NCBI GenBank assembly: GCA_028752905.1
Contig: JAQNBH010000013.1
Location: forward strand, 19,698,977-19,762,976
DNA: 64,000 bases
Source of the DNA: Cladorhizidae sp. MBARI D1340-BT2
Taxonomy: Eukaryota > Porifera > Demospongiae > Poecilosclerida > Cladorhizidae
Reading direction: 5' to 3'
Below, piece after piece: positions 1 to 13,239 of this stretch (its first letter is position 1; the number at the start of each line of letters is the position of its first letter). The position numbers and the translations under genes were made by a program. The notes beneath the pieces were generated by a model. That model made no database searches and was not told the origin of the DNA. It saw only the letters and a list, made by a program, of their open reading frames with translations.

Positions 1-1512
1 AATGCCCTCATGCACTTCTCGGGGTTGCCTATATACATGGATGCTATTAGCCTCGTCGCAGTAACACCAATTATTTCTGCTGCTTTATTCCAATCTGCCA
101 CTAGCTAATTATAAAGTCGTAATTCTCGTCCCTCTCCTTTCGGGCCAATCCACTGAATCAGTTGCATGTGATGTCAGTCGATGCGTTCATCATATGCTGA
201 ATATCACAATAAACAAAAGCAGGACTTTATCACAACAGCAATACAAGGGAGGTACCGCGTGGGGGCAACAATAGACAAACACTGCCAACCACACACACCT
301 CCCCAAATCTAGGAAGGGAAAGTGGGAGTGGGAGAGGAAACTTCAGTTGCAGCTTTACAACTTTGCAATAGAGGACCTGTACTTATATAGAGTACCTGTA
401 GCATTAGCAGGCAAGAATATGGAAAATGAATACAACCACTTGTGAAGCAGTGCCCAAGTGCAGATGCAATCAATCCATGCTAGGTAAGGTATGAAGGATG
501 TTTGAACTGCTGTATAGAGGAGCTGGAGGGTGTCATGTGTGGACATCTCATCAGCGATGGAAGAAATATTTGGTGTGGAACAGGAGGAGATATAGTCATG
601 ATTGATGCTTAACCAAAGTAGAAAAGTACCATTGTGGATTATCCACAAGTAGATGCCATGTGGCTCCAAGAGGATGTAGAGATTTTAGTTTCTTTGGGAT
701 GGCCAAATCCAAATGAATTCGAGATAAAAAAATTTAATTTGCAATCAACGAACTTTCAGTTGACAAGCAATTAAATAACTTTCTCAATAGATGAATGCAA
801 GAGCATCTAGCACAAAACACGAGAGTAAAATTTGGAGTTGATTATTGACAAAAGTTATTCTAATTCTAGAAACACTGAAGCTTGTGTTGGGGTCTATACA
901 GCAGTAAATATAAATATAATACACACTCACACACACAATATAGCTTGATATAAATTTTTATAGAAAATTTCCTAGGTCAATACATAGGAATCTGCATTTT
1001 GTGTGTGTATAGCATGCATGCATGCAGTTTATAGGCTTGGCCATCTTTGGCCTCCATACACATGTCTATAACTGCCCTACACTGGGAAGGTTTTGGACCC
1101 TGGGAGTTATTAGTCAATGGCCCAAAACTTTAAAACAGACATTACAGCCAAACTAAGGCAGATACATGGTTCAACTGAGTTTTAGATTATGGTCAATTTA
1201 GGGAGAGGCAGGATCAAGCAGGGGTGTGTGGATGGGAGGGGATGGTGGTGGGAGTTATGAATTTCTGTTAACTCATAGAGCGCACCTAGAATATTGTAAC
1301 TATACGTTAGCATGCAGACAGACAACAATTGTGTCTTAGCCTAGGGCAAGGGCTAGAGCTAGAAAAGAACTACGACTATTATAGAAGGCTTGCCACAAAT
1401 ACTATAGCGGGATCATGCAACTGGTGATAATTTCAAATCTTTAGCACTTTGCAATCTGGAGATATTTATGCGGCCAATTCAGGCATTCAGGTTTTGAAGT
1501 TCCCTCTTCTTT
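1..1512. other. Non-coding stretch, no gene supported
   Basis: I see no convincing gene. A 104-codon open frame lies on the minus strand at 355-669, but it has no recognisable domain and no flanking exon signals, so I do not call it. Short GT-rich and AT-rich tracts (for example around 920-1020) are ordinary low-complexity sequence. Confidence 0.5.
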
Positions 1513-3110
1513 AGGTCACTAAATACATGTACCTGCATCAAGGATGCAGGGGGTAAAGGTCAGTCTACTGGTGAAGGCAGTTTATAGATCTTTTTAGCAC
1601 AAACTAGACCTCTTCCTAATCAAATAGCCACTAAATCAACACAAGGTGTTTATCCCTTTCTCCACCTCTGGTGTGGCTAAAGGCATGTTAGTAAATAAAA
1701 TACATTTATTTTTTGGACTACCCTCAAAACGTTTAATGCAAATATTTCTTTGACGGCGCTTCATTGCCAACTTGCACATTAGTTAGCTCCATTAGTGGCT
1801 ACTACTTGCCCTTTTACATACGTTCTTCTAGTGACTATTATCTTGCTGCTCAATGCATGATTGGGCAGCTTACAAGTCAAGTTGAATTGACTTAAGTGGT
1901 AATTTCCAACAACCCAGTATATATATCTACAAGCACTCCACAAGACTACAAACACTAAACTTAAAATGTACCTTAACTTGCAACAATAATTTGTTTAATT
2001 ACTTAACTACAATTGTGTTCCTAGCATTACTCCAGCAATGTATATATGTAACTATCAAACTATGTTAATATAACACCAAGAAAAGTGACATGACATTAAT
2101 CAGTGAACAATTGTCATCCTAGACATGTAATACTCGAACTCACCGGCTATGATGGTTTCATGAAGTAAGTCGGACACAGAGAAGCAAGGGCCAAGTTGAA
2201 ATAAATTGAAGTTGATCAAAATCATGTCATCCTAGCCATAGAATACTGTAACTCACCGTCTATAAAGTAAGCAGCACAGAGAGAGATGAGGGACACGTTA
2301 ATATAAATAAATAGTTAAGTTAAGCTGTGTGTATCCCTAAAGTCTATTGAGATCCACCAGCTGGTGGGAGAATCCCAACAACAACGGCTAAATATGCACA
2401 TCATTTTATTATATCAAACTTCTAATGGCAATTAAACACCCTCTGTGATTATTACAGATATGTGATGTACAAGCATGGACCAAGAGTCTAGTGCATCAGG
2501 AATCTACAGGCAATGCTGGGCCACATTGCAAGGCACACCACTTGCAAGCTTAGCACTCGGCTTCTTGTAAGTGATTATACGAACCCTGGTGTTAAAGTGC
2601 AGCAGCAGGCCTTGAATTTCAGTGCCTCAATCACCACACAATAAAAATGATAATAGAAAACACACTTGTAGTTATGCAATTAAACAACTATCAAGTTATG
2701 GTCAATATTAACTAGTTCTTTTCTGGCGCAAGAAATCTTCACCTTACCACTGTAGAAAGCATGGACTATGTTGCTTTAGGAGGTCATTGTTATGTTTGCC
2801 AATATAACCAATCTCTGTTTGGTTCTGTCTTGTGATAAGCGAGCTTCAGGCCAAAAATCCTGTCTGTTTAGAGAGCTTCACTGAGGAATTACTTGTGAGC
2901 CTGTTGAAGAATGAGTTATCCTCTCGATGGCACAAAAAGAAATATTCAGACTCCCAAACCATATTAAATGCAGGAGCAAGGCCTCTGAGATGCTCTCTCA
3001 TACATTTTATACTCAGAGAAGTATATTTATCTACAAAACTATGTGAACATCAACAATAGATATTAGCGAAAGAAGAGAACAATTCTTGTTACAGGTGCAA
3101 TGTTGGCATC
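1513..3110. repeat. R1a: copy of a long interspersed repeat (segmental duplication)
   Basis: This block matches 48264-50018 along almost its full length, with small indels and scattered substitutions. Shared landmarks include the run GATGCAGGGGGTAAAGGTCA, the CCACCAGCTGGTGGGA box and the closing ACAGGTGCAAT. The 48-50 kb copy has an extra ~150 bp near 49650-49760. More diverged relatives occur at 11620-12420, 38760-39610, 39990-40825 and 44930-45480. Homology ends at about 3110, exactly where the other copy runs into satellite DNA. I recognise no known transposon family. Confidence 0.85.
2832..3059 (+). pseudogene. Exon-like ORF conserved in two R1 copies
   Basis: The reading frame around NELSSRW...KKY.DSQTILNAGARPL..ILREVYLSTKLCE is also open in the other copy at 49798-50037. 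There it continues without the stop found here at 3057-3059, into LILAKEENNSCDRC. Preservation of the frame in two diverged copies suggests a former coding exon. In this copy a ~15-bp loss removes residues after ARPLR. I do not recognise the protein. It could also be a chance open frame. Confidence 0.35.
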
Positions 3111-4074
3111 CGTTAAGGTTTAGGTGTCTCATCATAGGGTACATAGAAAGTGTTTTGCTACCTTAGAGGCCATGCAGGAGACCTGTGCTGCTAGATCACC
3201 GGGGGAAAGGTTACAAGTGCTCTGCATTGGAGCAGCAAAATACTCTTTAGGAAACTGTGAACAGCTACAGACAATTGCAGCCATGGTTATGCTATTAATA
3301 TTCTTGCTCAATGTTCTTTCAAACACATTATAATGTTGACACTTACTTGTTCACATGTCATAAATTGATATTTATTTGAAACACTTTCAGAGCATAATTT
3401 CAGAACAAGATACCATAATGATGCGGAATAATGTTGTTATTGTTAAGGATAAGATGGACGTTTAATTAACAACTTTAATCAAACTAAACATGAGAGGCTT
3501 AATGACCAGAGTTTACGGATTCTAAAATATATTTCACAGAGAGAAGTTTGGCCCACAAAGCTGCTATTTAATACAATGTTCAGCATTGGATAGTCACATG
3601 TGGGTGGGAGGGGCCACTTCAATGGGAATATTATTCCAATACCAAAGCAGCTTTTAAATATGGCGGCGCTTCTCTGTACCAGAAACTGTTAGAACATGAG
3701 ATATCAATGCGGCATTAGGGGGTTGAGTATACACAGCTGCCTATTAGTCTACATGAATCTAGTATCTTACAACTTATTTTAAATGGTCTTAGCAGGCTTT
3801 AAGATCATAACTTAAATTTGCAAGCGAGATGATGTTATTTAAAATAAAAAAACTTACCTGAAGGAAAGGTGGCTAGGACAATTTCAATGCATTTTCTAAT
3901 AGCACCTGAGGCTAATATTTATTTCATTCCATCTACCCGTCATTTATTTTGAAGGTTGTTTTCAATTGAGAGGGAAGTTGCTATTAACAAGCCTGGTTGG
4001 ACAGGAAAAAGGTTGTTAGTGGCAATGGCTGATCACAACTACTGTGCTCGAAGGACTCTTTATGGGTGATCCTG
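3111..4074. other. Non-coding spacer between R1a and satellite
   Basis: This stretch is not shared with the second R1 copy. A 69-codon frame at 3124-3333 has a hydrophobic C-terminus but no recognised family. No splice context or repeat structure stands out. Confidence 0.4.
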
Positions 4075-7000
4075 CTATTTTTGCAAGATCCTACACGATT
4101 AGCTTCCTTTTCAACATTATAGAACTGTTTCTAATCTTTAAACATCAGTAAAATTCTTTTAGTGATAAATCTCCCCTATTTAACAGAAAGTAGCTCTAAT
4201 TTGCTCAAATTGGGACGTTTTTTTAGCGTTTTGAGGAAAAACTGTCTGAAATCGGTCATTCTTGTCAAAAATGGCTTCCTTTTCAATATTGGTCATTAAA
4301 CGATAGTTAATTTCTTTTAGTGAGAAATCTTCCTTTTTAACGCTATATTTTGCTCCAATTGGGACATTTTATAATGTTTTGAGGAAAAACAGTCTGAATT
4401 GTCAAAATGGCACTTAGCTCCCACTTCAGCATTATCGAACTGTTTCTACACTTTAAATTACAGAAAACATCTTTTGGTGATAAATCACCACTTTTTTACC
4501 AAAGAACCTCCAATTGGGACGTTTTTTGGAGTGTTTTGAGAAACAAATGTCCATTCTCAACAAAATGGTCACATTAGCTTCCTTTTCAACATTATAGGAC
4601 TGTTTCTATTCTTTTAGTGAGAACTCTTCCGTTTTTAACCGAAAGTAGCTCTATTTTGCTCCAATTAGGACGTTGGAGCATTTTGATGAAAAACTGTGTG
4701 AAATCGCTCAATTTTTTCAAAATGACACATTAGCTTCCTCTTCAACATTACGCGACAGTTTCTACTCTTTAAATAACAGAAAACATCTTTTGTTGAGAAA
4801 TCTCCACTTTTTAACACGATTTGGCTCCAATTGAGACATTTTTAGACATTTGGGGAAAAACAGTCTTAAATCGCTAATTTTTTTTTCTTTTTTAGGGTTT
4901 TGAGAAAAAAACTGTCTGAAATCGCTCATTCTCATCAAAATTGGGACATTAGCTTCCTTTTCAACATTAAAGAACTGTTTCTATTCTTTAAATGACAGAA
5001 AACATCTTTTGATGAAAATAAATCATTAAAACAGAAAAAGCTCTATTTTACTCAATTTGGGACTTTTTATAGCGTTTGAGATAAACTGAAATCGCTCATT
5101 CTCAAAATGGGCACATTAGCTTCCTTTTCAACATTATAGAACTGTTTCTACTCTTTAAACGACAGTAAACGTAGAAATCTTCCATTATTTTAACGAAACA
5201 AGCTCTAGTTTGCTCCATTTGGGAGGTTTTTTAGCATTTTAAGTCTGAAATAGCTCATTCTTGTCAAAATAGGCAATTAGCTTCCATTTCAACATAATGG
5301 AACTTTATACCCTTTAAACGACAGAAAATGTCATTTATTGAGATATCTCCACTTTTTAAGCGAAAGAAGCTCGATTTTTCTCAATTGGGACGTTTTTGAG
5401 TGTTTGGAGGAAAAACTGTCTGAAATCGCTCAATCTTGTAAGAAGGGGCACATTAGCTTCCTTTTCAATATTATGGAACTGTTTACTCTCAACGACAGAA
5501 AACATCTTTTGGTGAGAAATCTCCCCGTTTTAATCAAAATAAGGTCCAATTGGGCCTTTTTTTTGCGTTTTGAGGAAAAACTGTCTGAAATCGGTCATTA
5601 TTAAAAAAATGGGTACTTTTCAACATTTGTGGAACTGTTACTACTCTTTAAATGACAGTAAATGTTTTTTGGTACACTTTAAGGTACACTTTAAATAAAA
5701 GAAAATGTATTTTCGCGAGAAATTTCCCTGTTTAACCGAAATGAGGTCTTTTTGTCGACGTTTTTGAGCGTTCTGAGAAAAAACTGTCTGAAATCGCTCG
5801 TTCTGGTCAAAATGGGCACATTAGCTTCCTTTTCAACATTATATAACTGTTCCTACTCTGTAAACGACAGAAAACATATTTTGGTGACAAATCTTCACTT
5901 TTTAACCGAAAGAAGCTGCAATGTTTTTTAGCGTTTTGAGGAAAAACTGTCTGAAATCCCTTAATCTCTTCAAAATGGCACATAGCTTCCACTTCAATAT
6001 TATGGAACTGTTTCTACTCTATAAATTACAGAAAACATATTTTGTGAGAAATCTCCCCTTTAAGCTATTATTGGGAGGGGGTTTGAGAAAAAACTGTCTG
6101 AAATCGCTGATTCTCATCGAAATGGGCACATTAGCTTCCTTTTCAACATTATGGGACTATTTTCACTCTTTAAATGAGAGAAAATATCTTTTGGCTAGAA
6201 ATCTCATCTCCATTTTGGATATTTTTGTGGTTTGAGGAAAAACCGACAGAAATCGGTCAATCTTGTAAAAATGGGCACATTAGCTTCCTTTTCAACATTA
6301 TAGAACTCTTTCTACTCTTTAAACGACAGAAAATATCTTTTGTTGAGAAATCTTACGTTTTTAACCGAAAGAAGCTCTATTTAGCTCCAATTGGACGTTT
6401 TAGAGCGTTTTGAGGAAAAACTGTCTGAAATCGCTCTATCATGTTAAATGGCACAATATCAACATAATGGAACTGTTTCTACTCTTTAAATGACAGAAAA
6501 CGTCTTTTGGTGAGAAATCTTCCCTTTTTAACAGATTTGGGATGTTTTTAAGCGTTTTGAGGAAAAACTGTCTGAAAACGCTCATTCATGTCAAAATGGG
6601 CACATTAGCTTCCTTTTCATAAAATAATATAGAACTGTTTCAACTCATTAAACGACAGAAAATGTTTTTTGTTGAGAAATCTTCCATTTTTACCGAAACA
6701 AGCTCATTTTCTCCAATTGGGACGTTTTTTTAAACTGTTTTGAAGAAAAACTGTCTGAAATTGCTCATTCTTTTATAATGGGAACGTTAGCTTCCTTTTC
6801 AACATTATCGAACTGTTTCTACTCATTAAACGAAAGAAAATGTCACTTTTTAACCGAAAGAAGCTCTATTTTGCTCCAGGGAGCGTTTTGAGGAAAAAAT
6901 GTCTGAAATTGCTCAATCGTGTAAAAATGGTTTCAACATTTTGGAATTGTTTCTAATGACAGAAAACATCTTTTAGTGAGAATAATCACTATTTGGTTTC

Positions 7001-7822
7001 CAATTTGGACTTTTTTGAGCATTTTGAGGAAAAAACCGTCTCATTCTCTTGTCAAAATGGGTACATTAGCTCTTTTTCAACATTATGGAACCGATATACT
7101 GCTTTTTAAATGACAGTAAATCTCTTTTGGTGAGAAATCTTCAGTTTTTAACCGAAAGAAACTCTATTTTGCCTGTTTTAGATGGTTTTGAGGAAAAACT
7201 GCCAGAATTTTGTCAAAATAGCAAATTAGCACCATTTCTCTTTAAATGTCAGAAAACGTCTAAAAAAAGCTGTATTTTACTCCATTTGGGAGGTTTTTAA
7301 TCGTTTTGAGGAAAAACTCTGTCAAAATTATGCACATCAGCGGTTGACTCAACTTTCTATTCTTTATATGACAGAAAACGTCTTTTGGTGAGAAATCTTC
7401 CATTTTTAACCTGTCGACGTTTTTGAGCGTTTTGAGGAAAAACGGTCTCAATCTTGTAAACATTGTCATATTAGCTTCCTTTTCACCAATATCAAAGTGT
7501 TTCTACTCTTTAAAGGACAGAAAACGTCTTTTGGTGAGAAATCTTCCATATTTAACCTCTCCTATTGGGATGTTTTTGAGCGTTTTTAGGACAAACTGTC
7601 TGAAATTGGTCATTCTTGTCTAAATGGGAACATAGCAACTATATGGAACTGTTTCTACTCTTTAATGACAGAAAATGTCTTTTATTGAGGAACCTCCACT
7701 TTTTAACCGAAAGAAGCTCTATTTTGCTCCAATAGGGAGGTTTTTGAGCGTTTTGAGGAAAAACTGTCTCAATAGTGGCACAGATTGCTTTTCAACATTA
7801 TGGAACTGTTTCTACTCTTTAA
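4075..7822. repeat. Satellite array, diverged monomeric form (left block)
   Basis: A head-to-tail array of a monomer of about 175-180 bp. Landmarks in order are CTGTTTCTACTCTTTAAACG, ACAGAAAACGTCTTTTGGTG, AGAAATCTTCC, TTTTTAACCGAAAGAAGCTC, TATTTTGCTCCAATTGGGACG, GAGCGTTTTGAGGAAAAACTG, TCTGAAATCGCTCATTCTTG, CAAAATGGGCACATTAGCTTCC and TTTTCAACATTATGGAA. Monomers carry many substitutions, internal deletions and shortened versions, and no higher-order periodicity is obvious. Small open frames inside it are by-products of the repeat. The array resumes after the piggyBac insertion at 11091. Confidence 0.93.
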
Positions 7823-7882
7823 CCGATTAAACGCCGTAAGCGCCATATGGCGCGAGACCTTACATCCTTCGCCACACAAAAA

Positions 7883-7890
7883 TATATAAA
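7883..7890 (+). promoter_or_regulatory. TATA box of the piggyBac transposase
   Basis: TATATAAA lies about 165 bp before the ATG at 8054 and about 60 bp inside the left end of the element, a suitable place for the transposase promoter. No functional data. Confidence 0.5.
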
Positions 7891-8053
7891 ATGAACCGTT
7901 ACGAGCTAACAGCCCCGGTTGGGTTCTGCACATGCCTAGTAGACTAGAGAACGTCACAAAAATGATTATTTCCGGTTGATGCATCATGCAACAAAATCTT
8001 GCAGTTGAACGCCATTTTTGTTGGTCGAGCTTTTTTTTTTAAACTGCTCAAAG

Positions 8054-10275
8054 ATGCTCTCCTGTGAGGACGTTATTTCTCAACTTTTAGCCGACGATTC
8101 TGGCGATTCTGGGTCAGATTCATTTGGGGAAGAAGGTGAAGACATCTATGCATACCGAGGAAACACTCTGGATCCAGTTGCTCTAAGAGAAGAGGCGTGC
8201 TTGGATGGACTTCTCGATTGTAAGTTTCTTCTAACCTTAGCGCTTCATAGCCTTTGTTTACCATAGTCAACTGAGAGTGTACTATTGCCAAATACTAGCT
8301 TATTCTGTTGGTATTCCAAATTCAGACAGGATAGTTATAGAAAAAAAGTTATAGCTAAGAGTGTAGGTTAGAGTTGTTGATTTTCATTTGAATTTGAATT
8401 TACAAATGTTGACCACAAACTTGATATATATATCTTGTTTTTCCCACCCTCCCCACTACTTTTCCTACAGCATCAGATGATGAGAGTGGAGATGAGGCAT
8501 CGATGACTCCTTTTGTTACATTGGAGGATGAGGAAGCCTTGCCTGAAGTCTCTACAGGGCGTAGGAACACGACTGGTGCTGGAGTTGTGCGAGGGAGAGG
8601 CGGGCGAGGGAGTACTGGCCGAGGGAGAGGCGGGCGAGGGAGTACTGGCCAAGGGGGAAGCAGCTCAAGTGGTAGTGGAGTCGTAAGTGTTGCTAGTGGT
8701 CCTCCAAAAGGTACTGGTAGTAGGCGGGCCAGAGGTTATAGGCGTGTGCGAGCATCTGGCACTGGTTCTGTCCGAGCATCTGGCACTGGTTCTGCCCAAG
8801 CATCTGGCACTGGTTCTAGGCTAACTGAGGTCACAGGTAAGTGGGAAATAAAGGAGCCAACTCCTTTGAAATTGGACTATACAGCAACAGCTGGTCCAAC
8901 TTCTTCATTGCTTGGTGCATCAAGTACATTTTTAGATGCATTTTACCTTTTTTTTACTCATGAAGTGTGGGAACTCCTAGTAGCAGAGACGAACAGTTAC
9001 GTTTCTAGGATGGCTAGTCTCTCCAGGCCATGGGTAGATACTAATATAGAGGAAATGAAAGCTTTTGTAGGAATGTTGATAATAATGGGAGTTTCCACAC
9101 TTCCATACTTAGAATTGTACTGGTCCACTAATCACTCGGATTTGTCTGGATCTTTGGTTCGTAAAGTAATGCCTAGGACTCGGTTTTTGGAGCTAATGCG
9201 TTATGTACATGTAAATTCTATTGATGGTTTGTTGGTTACAAAGGGTAACCTGAATTATGATCGGCTTTATAAGGTAAGGAAGTTATTAGATTTGATTACT
9301 CCTAAGTTTGAGAGTGAATATACTTTGCATCAAGAGCTTAGTATTGATGAAGCTATGATTCCCTTTCAAGGTAGACTTGGCTTCAAACAGTATATGAAGG
9401 ACAAACCAATAAAATGGGGGATAAAAGTGTTTGTCCTTTGTGATGCTAGGAATGGGTACATTTATCGGTTGCAGATTTATACAGGTAAGAACGTGGAAGT
9501 AGCTGATAAAACTGGTTTGTGTAGTAGAGTTGTTTTAGATTTGTTAGAAGGATTAGAACATAAGAACTTCCATGTGTACATTGACAATTATTATACTAGT
9601 CCTAATTTATTTCAAACGCTTACAAGTAAAGGCTTTGGTGCATGTGGTACAGCTAGGTATACTAGGAGGAACTTTCCTCCAGATTTAGTAACAAAAGCTT
9701 CGATTAGAAATAGAGGTTATTATGATTATAGGTCTAATGGTGCACTCCTGGCTTTAGTTTGGGTAGATAAACGGTCAATCTACATGATAACTAATATACA
9801 TCCCGCGGAAAATAATTTAGTACCTCCTACTGTAAAAAGGCGCAAAATTGATGGTTCTAGAGAGGATCTGCCATGTCCCCCATGTTTGCCTGATTATCAG
9901 TCATTCATGAGAGGTGTGGACAGAGCAGATCAGAGAATAGGCTACTATAATTTGGGTAGAAAGTCTAGGAGATGGTGGAAAAGGGTTTTTTCGTATTTGA
10001 TAGAAGCTTGTTTATTGAATTCATTTATTTTGTTTTCTTCTGTCCGAGCTCCAATATCAGTAAGGAAGGGTAATTATCTAGAAGCTAGGATTGTTCTAGC
10101 TAAATCTTTGATTGGTTCTTTCTCTTCTCGGCAGCGTGCAGGTCAACGTTGTAGTCAGGCAAATAGTCAGCTAGATCGCCTCAATTTAAAACTAGGTCAT
10201 TTCCCACAGTGCTGTGCAAAGAAGCGCTGTGTAGTTTGCATTTGTAAAGGTTACAGGCATGAGGCAAGGTCCTAG
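8054..10275 (+). CDS. piggyBac transposase, two exons, with premature stop in the C-terminal zinc finger
   Basis: Exon 1 is 8054-8219, starting MLSCEDVISQLL and acidic, with donor GTAAGT. The intron ends in TTTCCTACAG and exon 2 starts at 8471. Joining restores the frame and gives about 656 residues. Order: acidic N-terminus; RG-rich repeats (GRGGRGSTG twice, ASGTGS three times); the DDE core with SIDEAMIPFQGR (first Asp at about 348), YIDNYYTS (about 427) and GVDRADQR (539/542); then a Cys-rich finger with RCVVC. TAG at 10273-10275 cuts the finger. The same frame continues for 28 codons to TAA at 10360-10362 and carries the remaining ligands (CCFC, PLC, DCF, YHT). In the family this finger binds the terminal repeats, so the truncated enzyme is probably impaired unless the stop is read through. 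The upstream frame at 8018 has no ATG, so 8054 is chosen. Confidence 0.92.
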
Positions 10276-10377
10276 TGTTGTTTTTGTAAGGTTCCTTTGT
10301 GTGGTGGATCAACAGGCCGTGACTGTTTTCGTAAATACCATACCTTGGTGGACTATCAGTAATGTTTATGCACCCCC

Positions 10378-10497
10378 TGCTCCTTTCTGTGCTTCTCTCT
10401 TGTTCCCTGCTCCTTCGTCTACTTCTCTCTTGTTCCCTGCCCCTTCGTCTACTTCTCTCGTTCCCTGTCCCTTCGTCTACTTCTCTCGTCTCTCCAG
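10378..10497. repeat. ~30-bp minisatellite in the piggyBac 3' region
   Basis: Three to four copies of a pyrimidine-rich unit containing TTCTCTCTTGTTCCCTGC and CTTCGTCTAC, the later copies slightly shortened. It lies just downstream of the transposase reading frame, inside the element. Confidence 0.75.
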
Positions 10498-10540
10498 TAT
10501 TCAAGTGTTATTCCTATCCTGGTATCTCATGTTTGTGTAG

Positions 10541-10546
10541 AATAAA
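10541..10546 (+). terminator. Poly(A) signal of the piggyBac transposase
   Basis: AATAAA lies about 180 bp after the end of the extended transposase frame. It is the first canonical signal downstream. Confidence 0.5.
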
Positions 10547-11090
10547 AACATGGTGAAATATCATGCCGGAGACCAAGCAAGCTATACCCAAGACTGAGCA
10601 AGTTCTACTCTACCCGTGACCTCAAGACCGGAGCTCTACCCAAGACACTCCCTTACATAATTGTGTTTTATATTATGGTTTTATTCTAGTATGTGTTAGC
10701 ATTTTCACTCTCTTGTAATTTGTTTTTTGTATTATTATTTGTTAGCATTTTGATGGGGAAAACAACCCACTGGCTTTGCATATGGTAGAGGGTTTGTAAA
10801 TAGATGCTCCATCTTGTGTTGGCATTATAATGTGTGTATAGTAGTGTGAAAATATGAAAATATTCACCCCCAAGAAGTTGACATGGTTTTATAATGCTGG
10901 TTAGTTCTGCCCAGTTGGTAAGGAAGGCTCGATTTTTTTACAGGAAGTAGAGCTATCATGTGGCTGAATATGACCCAAGTTTCATGGGTGGAGTCCCTGC
11001 AGAACGGAAGATATAAAAATAATAAGTAAATTACCTCGTTAATTCATGAATAATTTGCCCGCGGGTACTAGGAATACGGCGTGTAATCGG

Positions 11091-11613
11091 TTAAACGACA
11101 GAAAACATGTTTTGGTGAGAAATCTCCGTATTTAACGAATGAAGCTCTATTTTGCCCAATGGGGACGTTTTTGAGCGATTTCAATCGGGAAAAAAAAGTC
11201 TGAAATCGCTCATTCTTGTCGAAATGGGCATTTCAACATTATATAACTGTTTCTACACTTAAACGACAGAAAATTTCTTTTGTTGAGAAATCTCCACTTT
11301 TTAACAAAAAGCTCTATTTTACTCCATTTGGAACTTTTATGAACGTTTTGAGGAAAAACCGTCTGAAATCGCTCAATCTTGTAAAAATGGGTACATTAGC
11401 TTTCTTTACAACATTATGGAGCTATTTCTACTCTTTAAACAACAGAAAACGTCTTATGGTGATAAATCTCCACTTTTTAACCGAAAGAAGTTCTATTTGG
11501 CTCCAATTGGGAGCGTTTTGAGGAAAAACTGTCTGGAATCCCTCATTCTTTTCAAAATAGGCTCATTAGCTTCTTTTCAACATTGGAACTGATACTACTC
11601 ATTAAACGATAGT
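11091..11613. repeat. Satellite array, continuation after the piggyBac insertion
   Basis: The monomer broken by the transposon resumes at TTAAACGACAGAAAAC and the array continues for about three diverged monomers before ending near ATTAAACGATAG. Confidence 0.9.
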
Positions 11614-11619
11614 TACAAA

Positions 11620-12420
11620 TGCCAAACCATCACATAACAAGCATGTACAGCGTAACTCTTTCTCTCCTGATGTTAGCTAGCACCTACAATGCCATGTCCT
11701 CCTAGATGCCGCTGCATAAATCCAAGCAGGAGTGGATATTTTATAAATAGTGGAGGGATTTCAGGCTAGCCAGGTGCTTTCATTGGCTTGCAGAGACAGC
11801 AGTAAAGGTAAGGAAGAGTCTGTTTATGATGGCAATTTGTGATTGTCAGTAAGTTTTATTATTTGTTATATAAATTTTTATCACTTCCTCCGCCCACTCA
11901 CATAAAGCAGAACAAGAAATAAAGTTTTATATAATAATAATATGTGGCCTTCTGCTAAGAGACATGAAAATTAATTAAAGTTGATCAAGACATGTAATCC
12001 TAGATTAAGATATACTGTAACTTACATACTATGATGGTTTCATGAAATACATGTAGGTTGGACACAGAGAGCCAAGAGACATGTTCAATTAAATTGAAGT
12101 CTGGCATCCTAGCCATAGAATACTGTAACTCACCTCCTATAAAGTAAGGACAGACAGAGATGAAGGACATGTTGAAACAAATATATTGTATGTGTATCCC
12201 TAGAGTTCGTTCACATGTATGGATGTCGCAAGGACAGTGCACTTGAGCTTAATGGAAGCCAAGTGAGCATTCTGATCTCTGTGGGTATAGTAAATATTTT
12301 ACAATCAATTCTTGGCTCAAGTATAAATGATCGCTAGTTACAGGGAAGAACGCTGACTTGCTTCCATGCTATACCTGTTAGGTGACATTAAAATCACCTT
12401 CTCAGTTAATCAACTTCAAT
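11620..12420. repeat. R1b: diverged partial copy of the long repeat
   Basis: Shares with 38760-39610 and 45200-45480 the segments TTAGCTAGCACCTACAATGCC, GGCTTGCAGAGACAGCAGTA and GATGGCAATTTGTGATTGTC. Shares with R1a and R1f the segments around TAGAATACTGTAACTCACC and TATAAAGTAAGGACAGACAG. No gene is visible. Confidence 0.7.
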
Positions 12421-12544
12421 TTTCATTCTCGACATTTCGACTAGATGTTCTAGTCTTCATCAGGAATAATGTGACACTAAGGCTCATGTGAGCCTGTTAT
12501 ATACCAGTAGCTACATATCCACCATGTGGCAGTACACGCACCTA

Positions 12545-13235
<691 letters not shown>

Positions 13236-13239
13236 TAAA

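Larger units (their letters stand above)
7819..11094 (+). mobile_element. Complete piggyBac-family DNA transposon inserted in satellite
   Basis: Target duplications TTAA lie at 7819-7822 and 11091-11094. Terminal inverted repeats are CCGATTAAACGCCGTA (7823-7838) and, read on the minus strand, CCGATTACACGCCGTA (11090-11075): 15 of 16 bases match. Joining the flanks at TTAA restores a normal monomer (CTACTC-TTTAA-ACGACAG). Inside are a TATA box, a two-exon transposase on the plus strand, a small minisatellite and a poly(A) signal. A perfect 14-bp palindrome, GCGCCATATGGCGC, lies at 7840-7853, and CCCGCGGG lies near the right end; both may be transposase-binding sites (inference). Interior length is 3268 bp. 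Confidence 0.95.

Noticed and set aside
355..669. 104-codon minus-strand frame
   Set aside because: No domain, no splice or promoter context, and not preserved in another copy.
5338..7623. Numerous 60-104 codon frames in the left satellite block
   Set aside because: They repeat the same peptides (RNLPF, FRKNCLKS) because of the monomer and appear in changing frames.
4075..7822. CRISPR-like regular repeats
   Set aside because: Repeats are contiguous ~178-bp satellite monomers with no unique spacers, in eukaryotic DNA.
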